From Gammaproteobacteria bacterium (GTDB lineage Bacteria; Pseudomonadota; Gammaproteobacteria; UBA9214): a DNA stretch of 5,899 bases. The notes under the pieces were generated by a model. That model made no database searches and had not been told where the DNA came from. It was given only the letters and a program-made list of their open reading frames with translations. A program made the position numbers and the translations under genes. Of the stretch, positions 1 through 5,411 are shown piece after piece; position 1 is the stretch's first letter; each line of letters starts with the position of its first letter. The stretch is taken from NCBI GenBank assembly GCA_029864225.1, contig JAOTTU010000119.1, positions 1 through 5,899 of the forward strand, in the 5' to 3' direction.

Positions 1-69
1 TTATTTGATGTCGTGTAACCGCTATAAAATAAATACCCTTTAATTGCTCATCTATTCATATCAAGTATC

Positions 70-696
70 TTATGACTCAAAATACGCTGGCTCAAGTCTG
101 CTGAGATCGTCGAATAAAAATCTTGCATCAGCTGAAAATAGATCGTATTTGGTCAGCTCTGTGAAAGGAACCAGGCGAATTTGCATTATCTCGGGTGACG
201 GGGATTTGATGTCACCAGATATCAAATCAGCACGTAGCGTATCGAACCCGCGGCTTGGGGTGCACCGATAATAGAAATCCAGCCGGTATGGACCAGGTTC
301 TTCTGAAACGTAGGGGATTGCGTCCACTCTAATCAGTTGATGGACGTCTATCTCGATCCCTAGTTCTTCCCTGACCTCCCGTCGAAGCGCTTTTTCAATT
401 ACATCATCTGGAGATGAATCATTCCTTGGAATAGTAGGATTTCCATCAATCGAATCAAGAGACCCGCCAGGAAGTCCCCAAGCACCCTTGGATCGATAGC
501 TGTGTTGGACTAACAGCACCTCTGGGGGAGATGAGTCTCCATCGATCATGACTGCAACTACACCTACCACCCAATTTCTTGCAAGCAACCCCTTCAGGAA
601 TCCTGCTATCCGGGGTGGAAATAACTTCCATACGACAAGTAAGTTACGATGAATAAGAGGATGTCTTTCAATGAAACGGGTGAACTGGGGAAACAT
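70..696 (-). CDS. NUDIX-family hydrolase with a loop insertion
   Basis: Probable NUDIX hydrolase of 208 residues, expected to cleave a nucleoside diphosphate linked to some group X using Mg2+ or Mn2+; the substrate cannot be told from sequence. Residues 1-40 form a basic, hydrophobic N-terminal segment. The NUDIX fold starts at the VVGVVAVMI strand (about 43-51), followed by LPGG at 75-78 and the catalytic helix REVREELGI at 106-114, with Glu107, Glu110 and Glu111 as the expected metal ligands. Between GG and RE there are 27 residues where MutT has 13, an insertion of about 14. The frame stays open upstream to position 915, but that part is antisense-free shadow over the neighbouring gene. 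I chose the ATG at 694-696 because an AGGG lies 9 nt before it and it is the first ATG after the upstream gene ends. It starts 71 bp after that gene. It is more AT-rich than the core genes (26 of 60 G+C in 121-180), suggesting separate ancestry. Confidence 0.85.
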   Translation of the reverse strand: MFPQFTRFIERHPLIHRNLLVVWKLFPPRIAGFLKGLLARNWVVGVVAVMIDGDSSPPEVLLVQHSYRSKGAWGLPGGSLDSIDGNPTIPRNDSSPDDVIEKALRREVREELGIEIDVHQLIRVDAIPYVSEEPGPYRLDFYYRCTPSRGFDTLRADLISGDIKSPSPEIMQIRLVPFTELTKYDLFSADARFLFDDLSRLEPAYFES

Positions 697-705
697 CTCT
701 GGTAT

Positions 706-709
706 CCCT
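706..709 (-). promoter_or_regulatory. Ribosome binding site of the NUDIX gene
   Basis: AGGG on the minus strand, 9 nt before the ATG at 694-696. It is a modest Shine-Dalgarno match. It supports starting the NUDIX protein here and not at the far end of the open frame, which would overlap most of the upstream gene's second half. Confidence 0.45.
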
Positions 710-767
710 GCAGGAATAGATAATGAGGCGAAATATTCTAAGTCTATGTCTTTTGTGTGCTGTTCTA

Positions 768-1241
768 TCAGGCAAGCCGCAACTGTGCCAAGGAAGCGAG
801 CGCATTTCCCCCGCTTATGTCCGGAATGATGTTCAACTCGAGCACAGTGACCGCCAGGAGCTCGACGTGGTGGTGTTCCGTCTCGCTGGTCGCGCCTTGG
901 GGATTGAAGTTCCACTGCTGCCGCACGATTTCACGGAACGACTGCCCGCCATCTGGCGACCAACGCAAGACGTACTCTTGCGTGCGCTCAGTGTGGGTCT
1001 CCACGAAGTTCAGCCAGATCCGCCGGATCCGTAGCGGAGAATCGAAGAGAAGCCGGATCGTCTGCTTTCCGGGCCCTGCGGCACGCCACCCCGAGGCATG
1101 ACCGGGCAGCAACGCTGACTCAATTGGATGAGCGGCATCCTCCGAGGTGATTTCCACCTCCGCGAGCCCATCAATATTTAACCAGTCCTTGTCAAAAGAT
1201 GCTGTTTCTTGCCGAACTGGCGTGATGATTTTCTTGTGCAT
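768..1241 (-). CDS. Small discoidin-like (F5/8 type C-like) beta-sandwich protein
   Basis: Soluble protein of 157 residues with no signal peptide or membrane segment, so probably cytoplasmic. It resembles small single-domain proteins with a discoidin or carbohydrate-binding fold: alternating hydrophobic strands at about 61-66 (TIRLLF), 73-80 (RRIWLNFV), 89-94 (EYVLRW) and 132-138 (TVLELNI), and a conserved-looking REIVRQQWNFNP segment at 103-114. SPDGGQSF at 95-102 fits the sialidase-type Asp-box pattern SxDxGxx[FW]. No catalytic motif is visible; binding of a sugar or other ligand is an inference from the fold, and the true role is unknown. The start is the ATG at 1239-1241 because a perfect AGGAGG lies 6 nt upstream; an in-frame ATG at 1260-1262 would lie upstream of that site and is less likely. 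The family call rests on recalled resemblance, not on a search. It is the first gene after tRNA-Thr, and its composition (about 60% G+C in 901-960) is nearer the core than that of the NUDIX gene. Confidence 0.8.
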   Translation of the reverse strand: MHKKIITPVRQETASFDKDWLNIDGLAEVEITSEDAAHPIESALLPGHASGWRAAGPGKQTIRLLFDSPLRIRRIWLNFVETHTERTQEYVLRWSPDGGQSFREIVRQQWNFNPQGATSETEHHHVELLAVTVLELNIIPDISGGNALASLAQLRLA

Positions 1242-1247
1242 CGCTGC

Positions 1248-1254
1248 GCCTCCT
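1248..1254 (-). promoter_or_regulatory. Strong Shine-Dalgarno of the discoidin-like gene
   Basis: AGGAGGC on the minus strand, with 6 nt (GCAGCG) between it and the ATG at 1239-1241. It is a near-perfect anti-16S match at ideal spacing. It fixes the start at MHKKIITP and rules against the ATG seven codons upstream. Confidence 0.85.
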
Positions 1255-1290
1255 GGTTTCAAGCTAGAGAAACTCTCAGACGCCTAAATA

Positions 1291-1309
1291 CTATTAGGTG
1301 GCCTAACAG
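1291..1309. repeat. 19-bp inverted repeat, possible operator
   Basis: CTATTAGG, a TGG spacer, then CCTAACAG: arms of 8 bp with 7 of 8 matching, centred on 1300. It overlaps a second palindrome, CTAAC-A-GTTAG (1303-1313). It lies 50-68 bp upstream of the start codon of the discoidin-like gene, in a position suitable for a repressor site in its leader or promoter. The protein that would bind is unknown. It could instead be a recombination or insertion scar next to the tRNA. Confidence 0.5.
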
Positions 1310-1331
1310 TTAGATTTAGTTTTTATTTAGA

Positions 1332-1378
1332 GGCTATGTTTGTACTTCCGTTTCTATTGCTTCCTACAAGATAGTGCC
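1332..1378. repeat. Imperfect hairpin in the tRNA–discoidin gap
   Basis: Three short helices stack with bulges: GGC (1332-1334) with GCC (1376-1378), TAT (1335-1337) with ATA (1371-1373), and TTGTA (1340-1344) with TACAA (1365-1369), closing a 20-nt loop. No T-run follows on the minus strand, so it does not look like a terminator. It may be a leader RNA structure or chance in AT-rich sequence. Confidence 0.3.
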
Positions 1379-1424
1379 ATGTTATACGGCCTAATGGTTT
1401 TATCTTATAACTTGTTAGTTTAAA

Positions 1425-1500
1425 TGGAGCTGGCGAGAGGAGTCGAACCCCCGACCGGCTGATTACAAATCAGCTGCTCTACCAACTGAGCTACGCCAGC
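1425..1500 (-). tRNA. tRNA-Thr (anticodon UGU)
   Basis: A complete 76-nt cloverleaf reads on the minus strand. The acceptor stem GCTGGCG/CGCCAGC pairs 7 of 7, the D arm is GCTC/GAGC, the anticodon stem GCTGA/TCAGC closes the loop TTTGTAA with anticodon TGT (threonine, ACA codons), and the T arm is GGGGG/CCTCT with loop TTCGACT and two G·U pairs. The discriminator is T and the 3' CCA is encoded. It follows the SPOR gene by 52 bp, the position of the first tRNA of the gammaproteobacterial tRNA-Thr/Tyr/Gly/Thr–tufB cluster, but none of the other members follow within the window. Confidence 0.97.
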
Positions 1501-1522
1501 GTGATATGAATAACAGGCGCGT

Positions 1523-1551
1523 ATTCTAGTTAATCCGCGCGGCCACCGCAA
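1523..1551 (-). promoter_or_regulatory. Sigma-70-type promoter for tRNA-Thr
   Basis: On the minus strand TTGCGG (1551-1546) and TAGAAT (1528-1523) are separated by exactly 17 bp; the -10 matches consensus at 5 of 6 positions and the -35 at 3 of 6. The bases after the -10 read ACGCGCC, a GC-rich discriminator typical of stringently controlled stable RNA promoters. Transcription would begin about 15-17 nt before the mature tRNA. The -35 begins just after the SPOR stop codon, so the tRNA can be expressed independently of the upstream operon. Confidence 0.6.
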
Positions 1552-1552
1552 T

Positions 1553-2212
1553 TCACTGGCAGGCCAGTTTCTTCAGGCGGATCTCCGGGTATTCCTCAAG
1601 AATTTGCTGCCCCGCCGAGGTCTCAAAATTTTCCAGGTCCAGCCAGTGGACGGTACCGGTTGAATAGCGTGGCTCAATCAGTGGCTCGAAACCAAGCTTG
1701 CGAATTCGTTCACGGTGCTTGTTGGCCGATGCGAGTTCCCTGTAGATACCTAGCGAAACAAGGTCCTCCGCACCAATAAAATAATCCTTGACCTTGTTCT
1801 CCTTGAGCACGTTCACCACCTGCAGCGCCTGCTCGTGACCCAGCGTCGGCAGGTAGACCCAGTACCCGATCTGTTTCTGTACATCACTGCTGCGCGGCTG
1901 CGGCTCAAACCCAAGCTCCCTGAGTCGCGCCTCGGCTGCCTGCATTTCCGCCGCCACCATAAACGGGCCAAGCACGTGACAGGTCAGGGGCGCACCCGCA
2001 CCCGGTGGCTGCACGTCGGTCAGCTCCTGGATATCAGACACATCCCCGGAACCGGTGCTCGCGTGTCTTTCCTGCAACGTCGTCAGCGAGCGAACATCGG
2101 GTGGTAATGGCGGCAGGGTTCGCACGACCACGGCCTCCGGCGTATCCCCGATCATGTTCCAGGCAAAATAGAGGCAGTTCGCGACCACCAGTATATAGAT
2201 CACGTAGCGCAT
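1553..2212 (-). CDS. Membrane-anchored SPOR-domain protein
   Basis: 219-residue bitopic inner-membrane protein. Residues 1-21 form one hydrophobic segment directly at the N terminus, with the rest predicted periplasmic. A proline-rich linker (about 32-40 and 66-75) leads to a SPOR-like domain from about 77 (CHVLGPF, helix ending LRELGFEP at 97-104) to about 150. A second copy of the same signature, LGIYRE...LGFEP, occupies 154-177, aligning without gaps to 81-104, so the C-terminal part may be a second SPOR-like repeat. SPOR domains bind denuded glycan strands of peptidoglycan, often at division septa; a cell-envelope role is inferred, and the exact function of this coaX-linked family is unknown. 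Start ATG 2210-2212 has GGGAGG close upstream. It overlaps the end of coaX by 13 bp, implying translational coupling. The tRNA-Thr gene follows. Confidence 0.88.
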   Translation of the reverse strand: MRYVIYILVVANCLYFAWNMIGDTPEAVVVRTLPPLPPDVRSLTTLQERHASTGSGDVSDIQELTDVQPPGAGAPLTCHVLGPFMVAAEMQAAEARLRELGFEPQPRSSDVQKQIGYWVYLPTLGHEQALQVVNVLKENKVKDYFIGAEDLVSLGIYRELASANKHRERIRKLGFEPLIEPRYSTGTVHWLDLENFETSAGQQILEEYPEIRLKKLACQ

Positions 2213-2958
2213 GCTTCCTCCCTGGCAAGAATGGCAATCCCCTTCAATACGAGCTCGGGATCGTGGCGCGGCTGCCAGCCCAGCAATGGCAGTATGCGGC
2301 TGGCGTCACCTCCGGTGATCAGTATTTCGGTCCGCTCTCCCAACTCGGCGACAATGTCTGCTACGACTCGGTCGATCATCGCACCGGCCATGTAGCTGAC
2401 ACCGTTATTGACGGCCTCCGCGGTGCCCTGCGCGAGCAGAGTCACGCCCGGGCACCTGGCACCCGGCCGGGACCCGATGTCCGAGGTATCCGCCAATAAT
2501 GCCCGCTTCATCATATCGAGTCCGGGTGCGATTATGCCACCCTGATGCCGGCCGTTCGCGTCCAATGCATCGATGGTGATGGCGGTCCCGCAGTCGATAA
2601 TACAGGCTGGACCCGGTGTCGCGTTACGGGCCGCCACCAGTGCCGCCCAGCGGTCGACGCCCAGCCTATCGGGTTCGGTATAGGCATTGATCACCCCCGA
2701 CGCCGCCTCATCAACACGGATATAGCAAGGCGAAAGTTGCCAATGGGCCGCCACCCAGTCGTTGATCTCGCGCTGCAAGGCCGGCCCGGCGACATTGGCA
2801 ACGGCGACACCATCCGGCACAGGCAAGTGGCCCCAGGCCGCACTCGCCAGCTCGCCGAAATCCCGGTTGCGACGCAGAAAGTAGCCACGGCACACGAAGC
2901 GGCCATTTCCCTCGACGGCCCACTTTACCGAGGTGTTGCCGACATCGAGCAGCATCAT
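2200..2958 (-). CDS. coaX: Type III pantothenate kinase
   Basis: 252-residue cytoplasmic enzyme that phosphorylates pantothenate with ATP, the first step of coenzyme A synthesis. The type III (ASKHA-fold) family needs a monovalent cation such as K+ and is not feedback-inhibited by CoA. Family marks are DVGNTSVKW at 5-13 (phosphate-binding loop with Asp5), GVDRW at 100-104 (Asp102 the expected catalytic base), DCGTAITID at 122-130 (cation and ATP site), GG at 140-141 and GTAEAVNNG at 178-186. Length is normal. The start overlaps the birA stop: ATGATG gives two candidate starts, 2958 (ATGA overlap of 4 bp, used here) or 2955 (TGATG, sharing one base). The frame is open further upstream to 3069, but that is shadow inside birA. 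No strong ribosome site is seen, consistent with coupling to birA translation. Confidence 0.95.
   Translation of the reverse strand: MMLLDVGNTSVKWAVEGNGRFVCRGYFLRRNRDFGELASAAWGHLPVPDGVAVANVAGPALQREINDWVAAHWQLSPCYIRVDEAASGVINAYTEPDRLGVDRWAALVAARNATPGPACIIDCGTAITIDALDANGRHQGGIIAPGLDMMKRALLADTSDIGSRPGARCPGVTLLAQGTAEAVNNGVSYMAGAMIDRVVADIVAELGERTEILITGGDASRILPLLGWQPRHDPELVLKGIAILAREEACAT
2217..2223 (-). promoter_or_regulatory. Ribosome binding site of the SPOR gene
   Basis: AGGGAGG on the minus strand, 4 nt (AAGC) before ATG 2210-2212. It lies within the last codons of coaX, so ribosomes finishing coaX are placed directly on the next start. Confidence 0.7.
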
Positions 2959-3935
2959 GGCGCCACCCGCAGGCTCACCTCGCCGGAGACGAAACGCCGG
3001 CGCCCGGTATCCGTTTCCACCAGCAGCGCGCCACCGGAATCCACGCCACAGGCGCGCCCCCGGATCCACTCGTTGGGCAACTGAAGACGGATCTTGCGGC
3101 CATTAATCACGTCATGCCGGCGCCATTCATCCAGGAAAGGCTCCAGCCCCGCTTGCTCGAATTCTGCAATCGCGGAAAAACTGCAATCCAGCAGCCCCGC
3201 TGCAAGCTGGTTACGCGGAAAGTGCCCCCTCCCCGTCAACCGGCACAGGTCGGTCCAGGGCTGATCGATACCACTGGCGGCCCCGTCAGGCATCGCAACA
3301 TTCACCCCCACACCAATGATGACGCTACACGGCCCGCTGCTCTCCCCCACCACATCGATCAGGATACCGGCCAGCTTGGCCCCGTCCACCAGCACGTCAT
3401 TCGGCCATTTCAATCCGGCAGCATCGATGCCGAAGGCACGCAGGCTGCGCAACAGGGCCACACCGATCACCAGGCTGAGCCCGCCCAGTCCCGCGGCGCC
3501 GGCGTCGGAACGCCATAACAGGGAGAGATACAGGTTGGCGGCGAACGGGGAAACCCACGGCCGGTTGCAGCGTCCACGCCCGGCATGTTGAACTTCCGCG
3601 AGGCAGACGCTCCCCGAGGGCGCCCCGTCCAGGGCCAGCTTGCGCAGGTAGGTGTTGGTCGAGTCGATCTCGAGAAAGGTATCAAGGCGCGCCAGCCGTG
3701 CCCGCGTAGCGGGACTGAGCCCGGCCAGGATGGCCTCGGCATCCAGCAGTTCGAGCGAACCCGGCAGCCGGTAGCCCTTGCCGCGCATGACTTCCAGTGG
3801 CATACCGTGCTCACGCAGGGTACGCACCTGCTTCCAGACCGCCATCCGGCTCACGCCCAGCGCCGCGCCCAGGGCCTCCCCGGAATGGTAATTCCCATCC
3901 GAGAGCAGACTCAGCAACTGGCGTCGCATCGACAT
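2955..3935 (-). CDS. birA: Bifunctional biotin–[acetyl-CoA carboxylase] ligase and biotin operon repressor
   Basis: 326-residue protein that makes biotinyl-5'-AMP and transfers biotin to a lysine of BCCP of acetyl-CoA carboxylase (and other biotin carboxylases). Residues 1-60 are a winged helix-turn-helix (HSGEALGAALGVSRMAVWKQVRTL region, then RGKGYRL wing), so this is the group II form that can also repress biotin synthesis genes. The ligase domain shows DSTN (91-94), AGRGRCNRPW (118-127, the biotin/AMP loop), KWPNDV (176-181, catalytic Lys176) and GVGVNV (208-213). A C-terminal SH3-like cap follows from about 277. In-frame stops TGA TAA lie four to five codons before the ATG at 3933-3935, so the start cannot be further out; the ATG two codons in (3927-3929) is possible. 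No clear ribosome site precedes it. It begins 52 bp after argJ and overlaps coaX by 4 bp. Confidence 0.96.
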   Translation of the reverse strand: MSMRRQLLSLLSDGNYHSGEALGAALGVSRMAVWKQVRTLREHGMPLEVMRGKGYRLPGSLELLDAEAILAGLSPATRARLARLDTFLEIDSTNTYLRKLALDGAPSGSVCLAEVQHAGRGRCNRPWVSPFAANLYLSLLWRSDAGAAGLGGLSLVIGVALLRSLRAFGIDAAGLKWPNDVLVDGAKLAGILIDVVGESSGPCSVIIGVGVNVAMPDGAASGIDQPWTDLCRLTGRGHFPRNQLAAGLLDCSFSAIAEFEQAGLEPFLDEWRRHDVINGRKIRLQLPNEWIRGRACGVDSGGALLVETDTGRRRFVSGEVSLRVAP

Positions 3936-3987
3936 GCCGGCAGCTTATCACAACAGCACGTCCACGCAGCCGCGGAATACGGGGCCG

Positions 3988-5187
3988 CTAGGTGCGGTAC
4001 TCCGCATTGATCCGGACATAGTCATAGGAGAGATCACAGGTCCAGATCCGTTCGAAGAACTCGCCACGCCCGAGCAAGACGCGAATGGTGAAGGCGTCCC
4101 GGTCCATCACGGCCTGCCCGGCGGCCTCGGTGTACTCCGTCGCCGGTTCACCGCCGCGAATGACGCACACATCGTCCAGGTAGATATCAACCCCCTCCAG
4201 CGCCAGATCGGTGACGCCGGAACGGCCGACCGCGGCCAGGATACGGCCCCAGTTCGGGTCACTGGCAAACAGCGCGGTCTTGACCAGTGGCGAGTGCGCA
4301 ATGGTGTAGGCGACCTTGAGACATTCGTCGCAATCGGCCCCCTGCTCGATGGCCACGGTAACGAACTTGGTGGCGCCCTCGCCGTCACGCACAATGGATT
4401 GCGCCAGTTCCACGCAAAGACCGGCAACAGCAGCGGCAAACCGGGCGTAGGGCTCGCCCTGGTCCGTTATACGTGGCAGGCTGCTCTGCCCGGTGGCCAC
4501 CAGTACGCAGGCGTCATTGGTCGAGGTGTCACCGTCAACGCTAATGCGATTGAAGGAATACTCCACGGCACTTTCCAGACAGTCCTGCAACACCGCGTGA
4601 TCGATGGCAGCGTCGGTGGCAATAAAGGCCAGCATGGTGGCCATGTCAGGCCGGATCATGCCGGCCCCCTTGGCGATACCGGTTATGGTGACTGTGTGCC
4701 CGTCAATCACCAGGCGCCGAGAGGCGCCCTTGGGAACGGTGTCGGTGGTCAGGATAGCGTGCGCGGCATCCACCCAGCCGTCATCGAACAAGTTCGTGTA
4801 CGCGGCCGGGATGCCCTGCTCGATCTTCACCACGGGCAGGGCCTGGCCTATCACCCCGGTCGAGAACGGCAGCACGGTCTCGGGCGCACAGCCGGCGGTT
4901 GCCGCCAGCGCCTCGCAACAACGGCGTGCATCCCGCAGGCCCTGCTCGCCGGTACCGGCGTTGGCATTACCGGTGTTAATCAGCAGGTAGCGCGGCACTG
5001 CGGCCGCCAGGTACTGGCGTGCCAGCATCACCGGTGCGGCACAGAAGGCATTGCGGGTGAACACCGCCGCACAGCTGGAACCTTCCGCGAGCTCCATGAC
5101 CACCAGGTCGCGCCGGTCCGGCGTCTTGATACCGGCACAGGCAGTTCCCAGCCGAAAGCCGGGCACCGGATACAGTTCAGGCAACAC
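3988..5187 (-). CDS. argJ: Glutamate N-acetyltransferase / ornithine acetyltransferase
   Basis: 399-residue arginine-biosynthesis enzyme. It transfers the acetyl group from N-acetylornithine to glutamate, recycling acetyl in the pathway; some family members also use acetyl-CoA and then act as N-acetylglutamate synthase, which cannot be decided here. The protein cleaves itself into alpha and beta chains: the conserved site KGAGMIRPDMATML (173-186) puts the cut before nucleophile Thr184. The oxyanion hole is Thr110-Gly111 in FSTGVIG. NTGNANAGTG (71-80) and the C-terminal RINAEYRT, with terminal Asn and Thr that contact substrate, are also intact. Length is typical. The start is GTG at 5185-5187, supported by GAGG 8 nt upstream; the family N terminus normally begins just before the PVPGFRLGTA segment. 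It is preceded by a 224-bp gap after secA and followed at 52 bp by birA. Confidence 0.97.
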   Translation of the reverse strand: MLPELYPVPGFRLGTACAGIKTPDRRDLVVMELAEGSSCAAVFTRNAFCAAPVMLARQYLAAAVPRYLLINTGNANAGTGEQGLRDARRCCEALAATAGCAPETVLPFSTGVIGQALPVVKIEQGIPAAYTNLFDDGWVDAAHAILTTDTVPKGASRRLVIDGHTVTITGIAKGAGMIRPDMATMLAFIATDAAIDHAVLQDCLESAVEYSFNRISVDGDTSTNDACVLVATGQSSLPRITDQGEPYARFAAAVAGLCVELAQSIVRDGEGATKFVTVAIEQGADCDECLKVAYTIAHSPLVKTALFASDPNWGRILAAVGRSGVTDLALEGVDIYLDDVCVIRGGEPATEYTEAAGQAVMDRDAFTIRVLLGRGEFFERIWTCDLSYDYVRINAEYRT

Positions 5188-5195
5188 GGATCAAG

Positions 5196-5199
5196 CCTC
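5196..5199 (-). promoter_or_regulatory. Ribosome binding site supporting the argJ GTG start
   Basis: GAGG on the minus strand, 8 nt before GTG 5185-5187. No in-frame ATG fits the conserved N terminus, so this site decides for the GTG. The next codon is TTG and is a less likely alternative. Confidence 0.6.
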
Positions 5200-5226
5200 G
5201 CAGCTTGTATTTGGACAAAAGAACGA

Positions 5227-5374
5227 AACCGCAGAGACGCCGAGAACGCAGAGTATACAGATTCATAATTCTAGAAAAAAATCAGATTTTAGTATTGAAG
5301 CGGGATTAATGTCTGAACACAGGGCAGACATAATTTGTTTTTGCTTTCTCGGCGCCCTCTGCGCCTCTGCGGTG
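5227..5374. repeat. Inverted-repeat element between secA and argJ
   Basis: Two arms of about 28 bp in inverted orientation, 5227-5254 and 5346-5373, match at about 22 of 28 positions; the outer 13 bases, ACCGCAGAGrCGC, differ only once. Each arm is itself a 9-bp-period string of CGC(A/C)GAG units. The 90-bp core is AT-rich and holds a perfect 7-bp hairpin, ATGTCTG/CAGACAT (5309-5315 and 5325-5331). The plan (GC-rich repeated arms around an AT-rich middle, no open frame) resembles dispersed palindromic repeats or MITE-like elements with CCGCAGAG arms that occur in many environmental bacteria; that recognition is from memory. It sits in the transcribed direction after the secA stop and before argJ, where it could act as an mRNA-stabilising or attenuating stem. 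Confidence 0.65.
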
Positions 5375-5411
5375 AGGATTTAATAACGGATCTGACTCGA
5401 AACCCACGCCG

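Noticed and set aside
1..69. Possible gene end or terminator at the left edge
   Set aside because: The 69 bp after the NUDIX stop are AT-rich with no clear hairpin, ribosome site or reading frame long enough to call.
203..228. Perfect 8-bp inverted repeat GATTTGAT/ATCAAATC with a 10-nt loop, plus a 10-bp direct copy of ATTTGATGTC at 3-12 and 204-213
   Set aside because: It lies inside the NUDIX coding region in AT-rich sequence; short matches like this are expected by chance, and there is no T-run or gene boundary nearby.
697..915. N-terminal extension of the NUDIX frame up to 915
   Set aside because: It overlaps the end of the discoidin-like gene in another frame, its residues are Arg/Pro/His-rich shadow sequence, and a better start with a ribosome site exists at 696.
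1301..1315. Integron attC-like core heptamers GCCTAAC (RYYYAAC) and GTTAGAT (GTTRRRY)
   Set aside because: The two heptamers are only 1 base apart, with no L boxes or stem between them in the right order; the larger foldback to 1390 lacks a proper GTTRRRY and has a 23-nt one-sided bulge. No attC-like site follows either accessory gene.
1263..1424. Search for remnant tRNA-Tyr, tRNA-Gly or tufB sequence
   Set aside because: No cloverleaf, GGTTCGA-type T loop or EF-Tu coding motif is visible on either strand between the tRNA-Thr gene and the discoidin-like gene.
3934..5268. 444-codon open frame on the plus strand
   Set aside because: It lies antisense over the full argJ gene, and its protein is low-complexity Gly/His/Gln/Arg-rich without a recognisable domain; this is usual for G+C-rich DNA opposite a real gene.
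5309..5340. Possible rho-independent terminator (7-bp stem then a T-rich stretch)
   Set aside because: The T-rich side follows the stem on the plus strand, where no gene ends; on the minus strand, the direction of secA and argJ, no U-tract follows.
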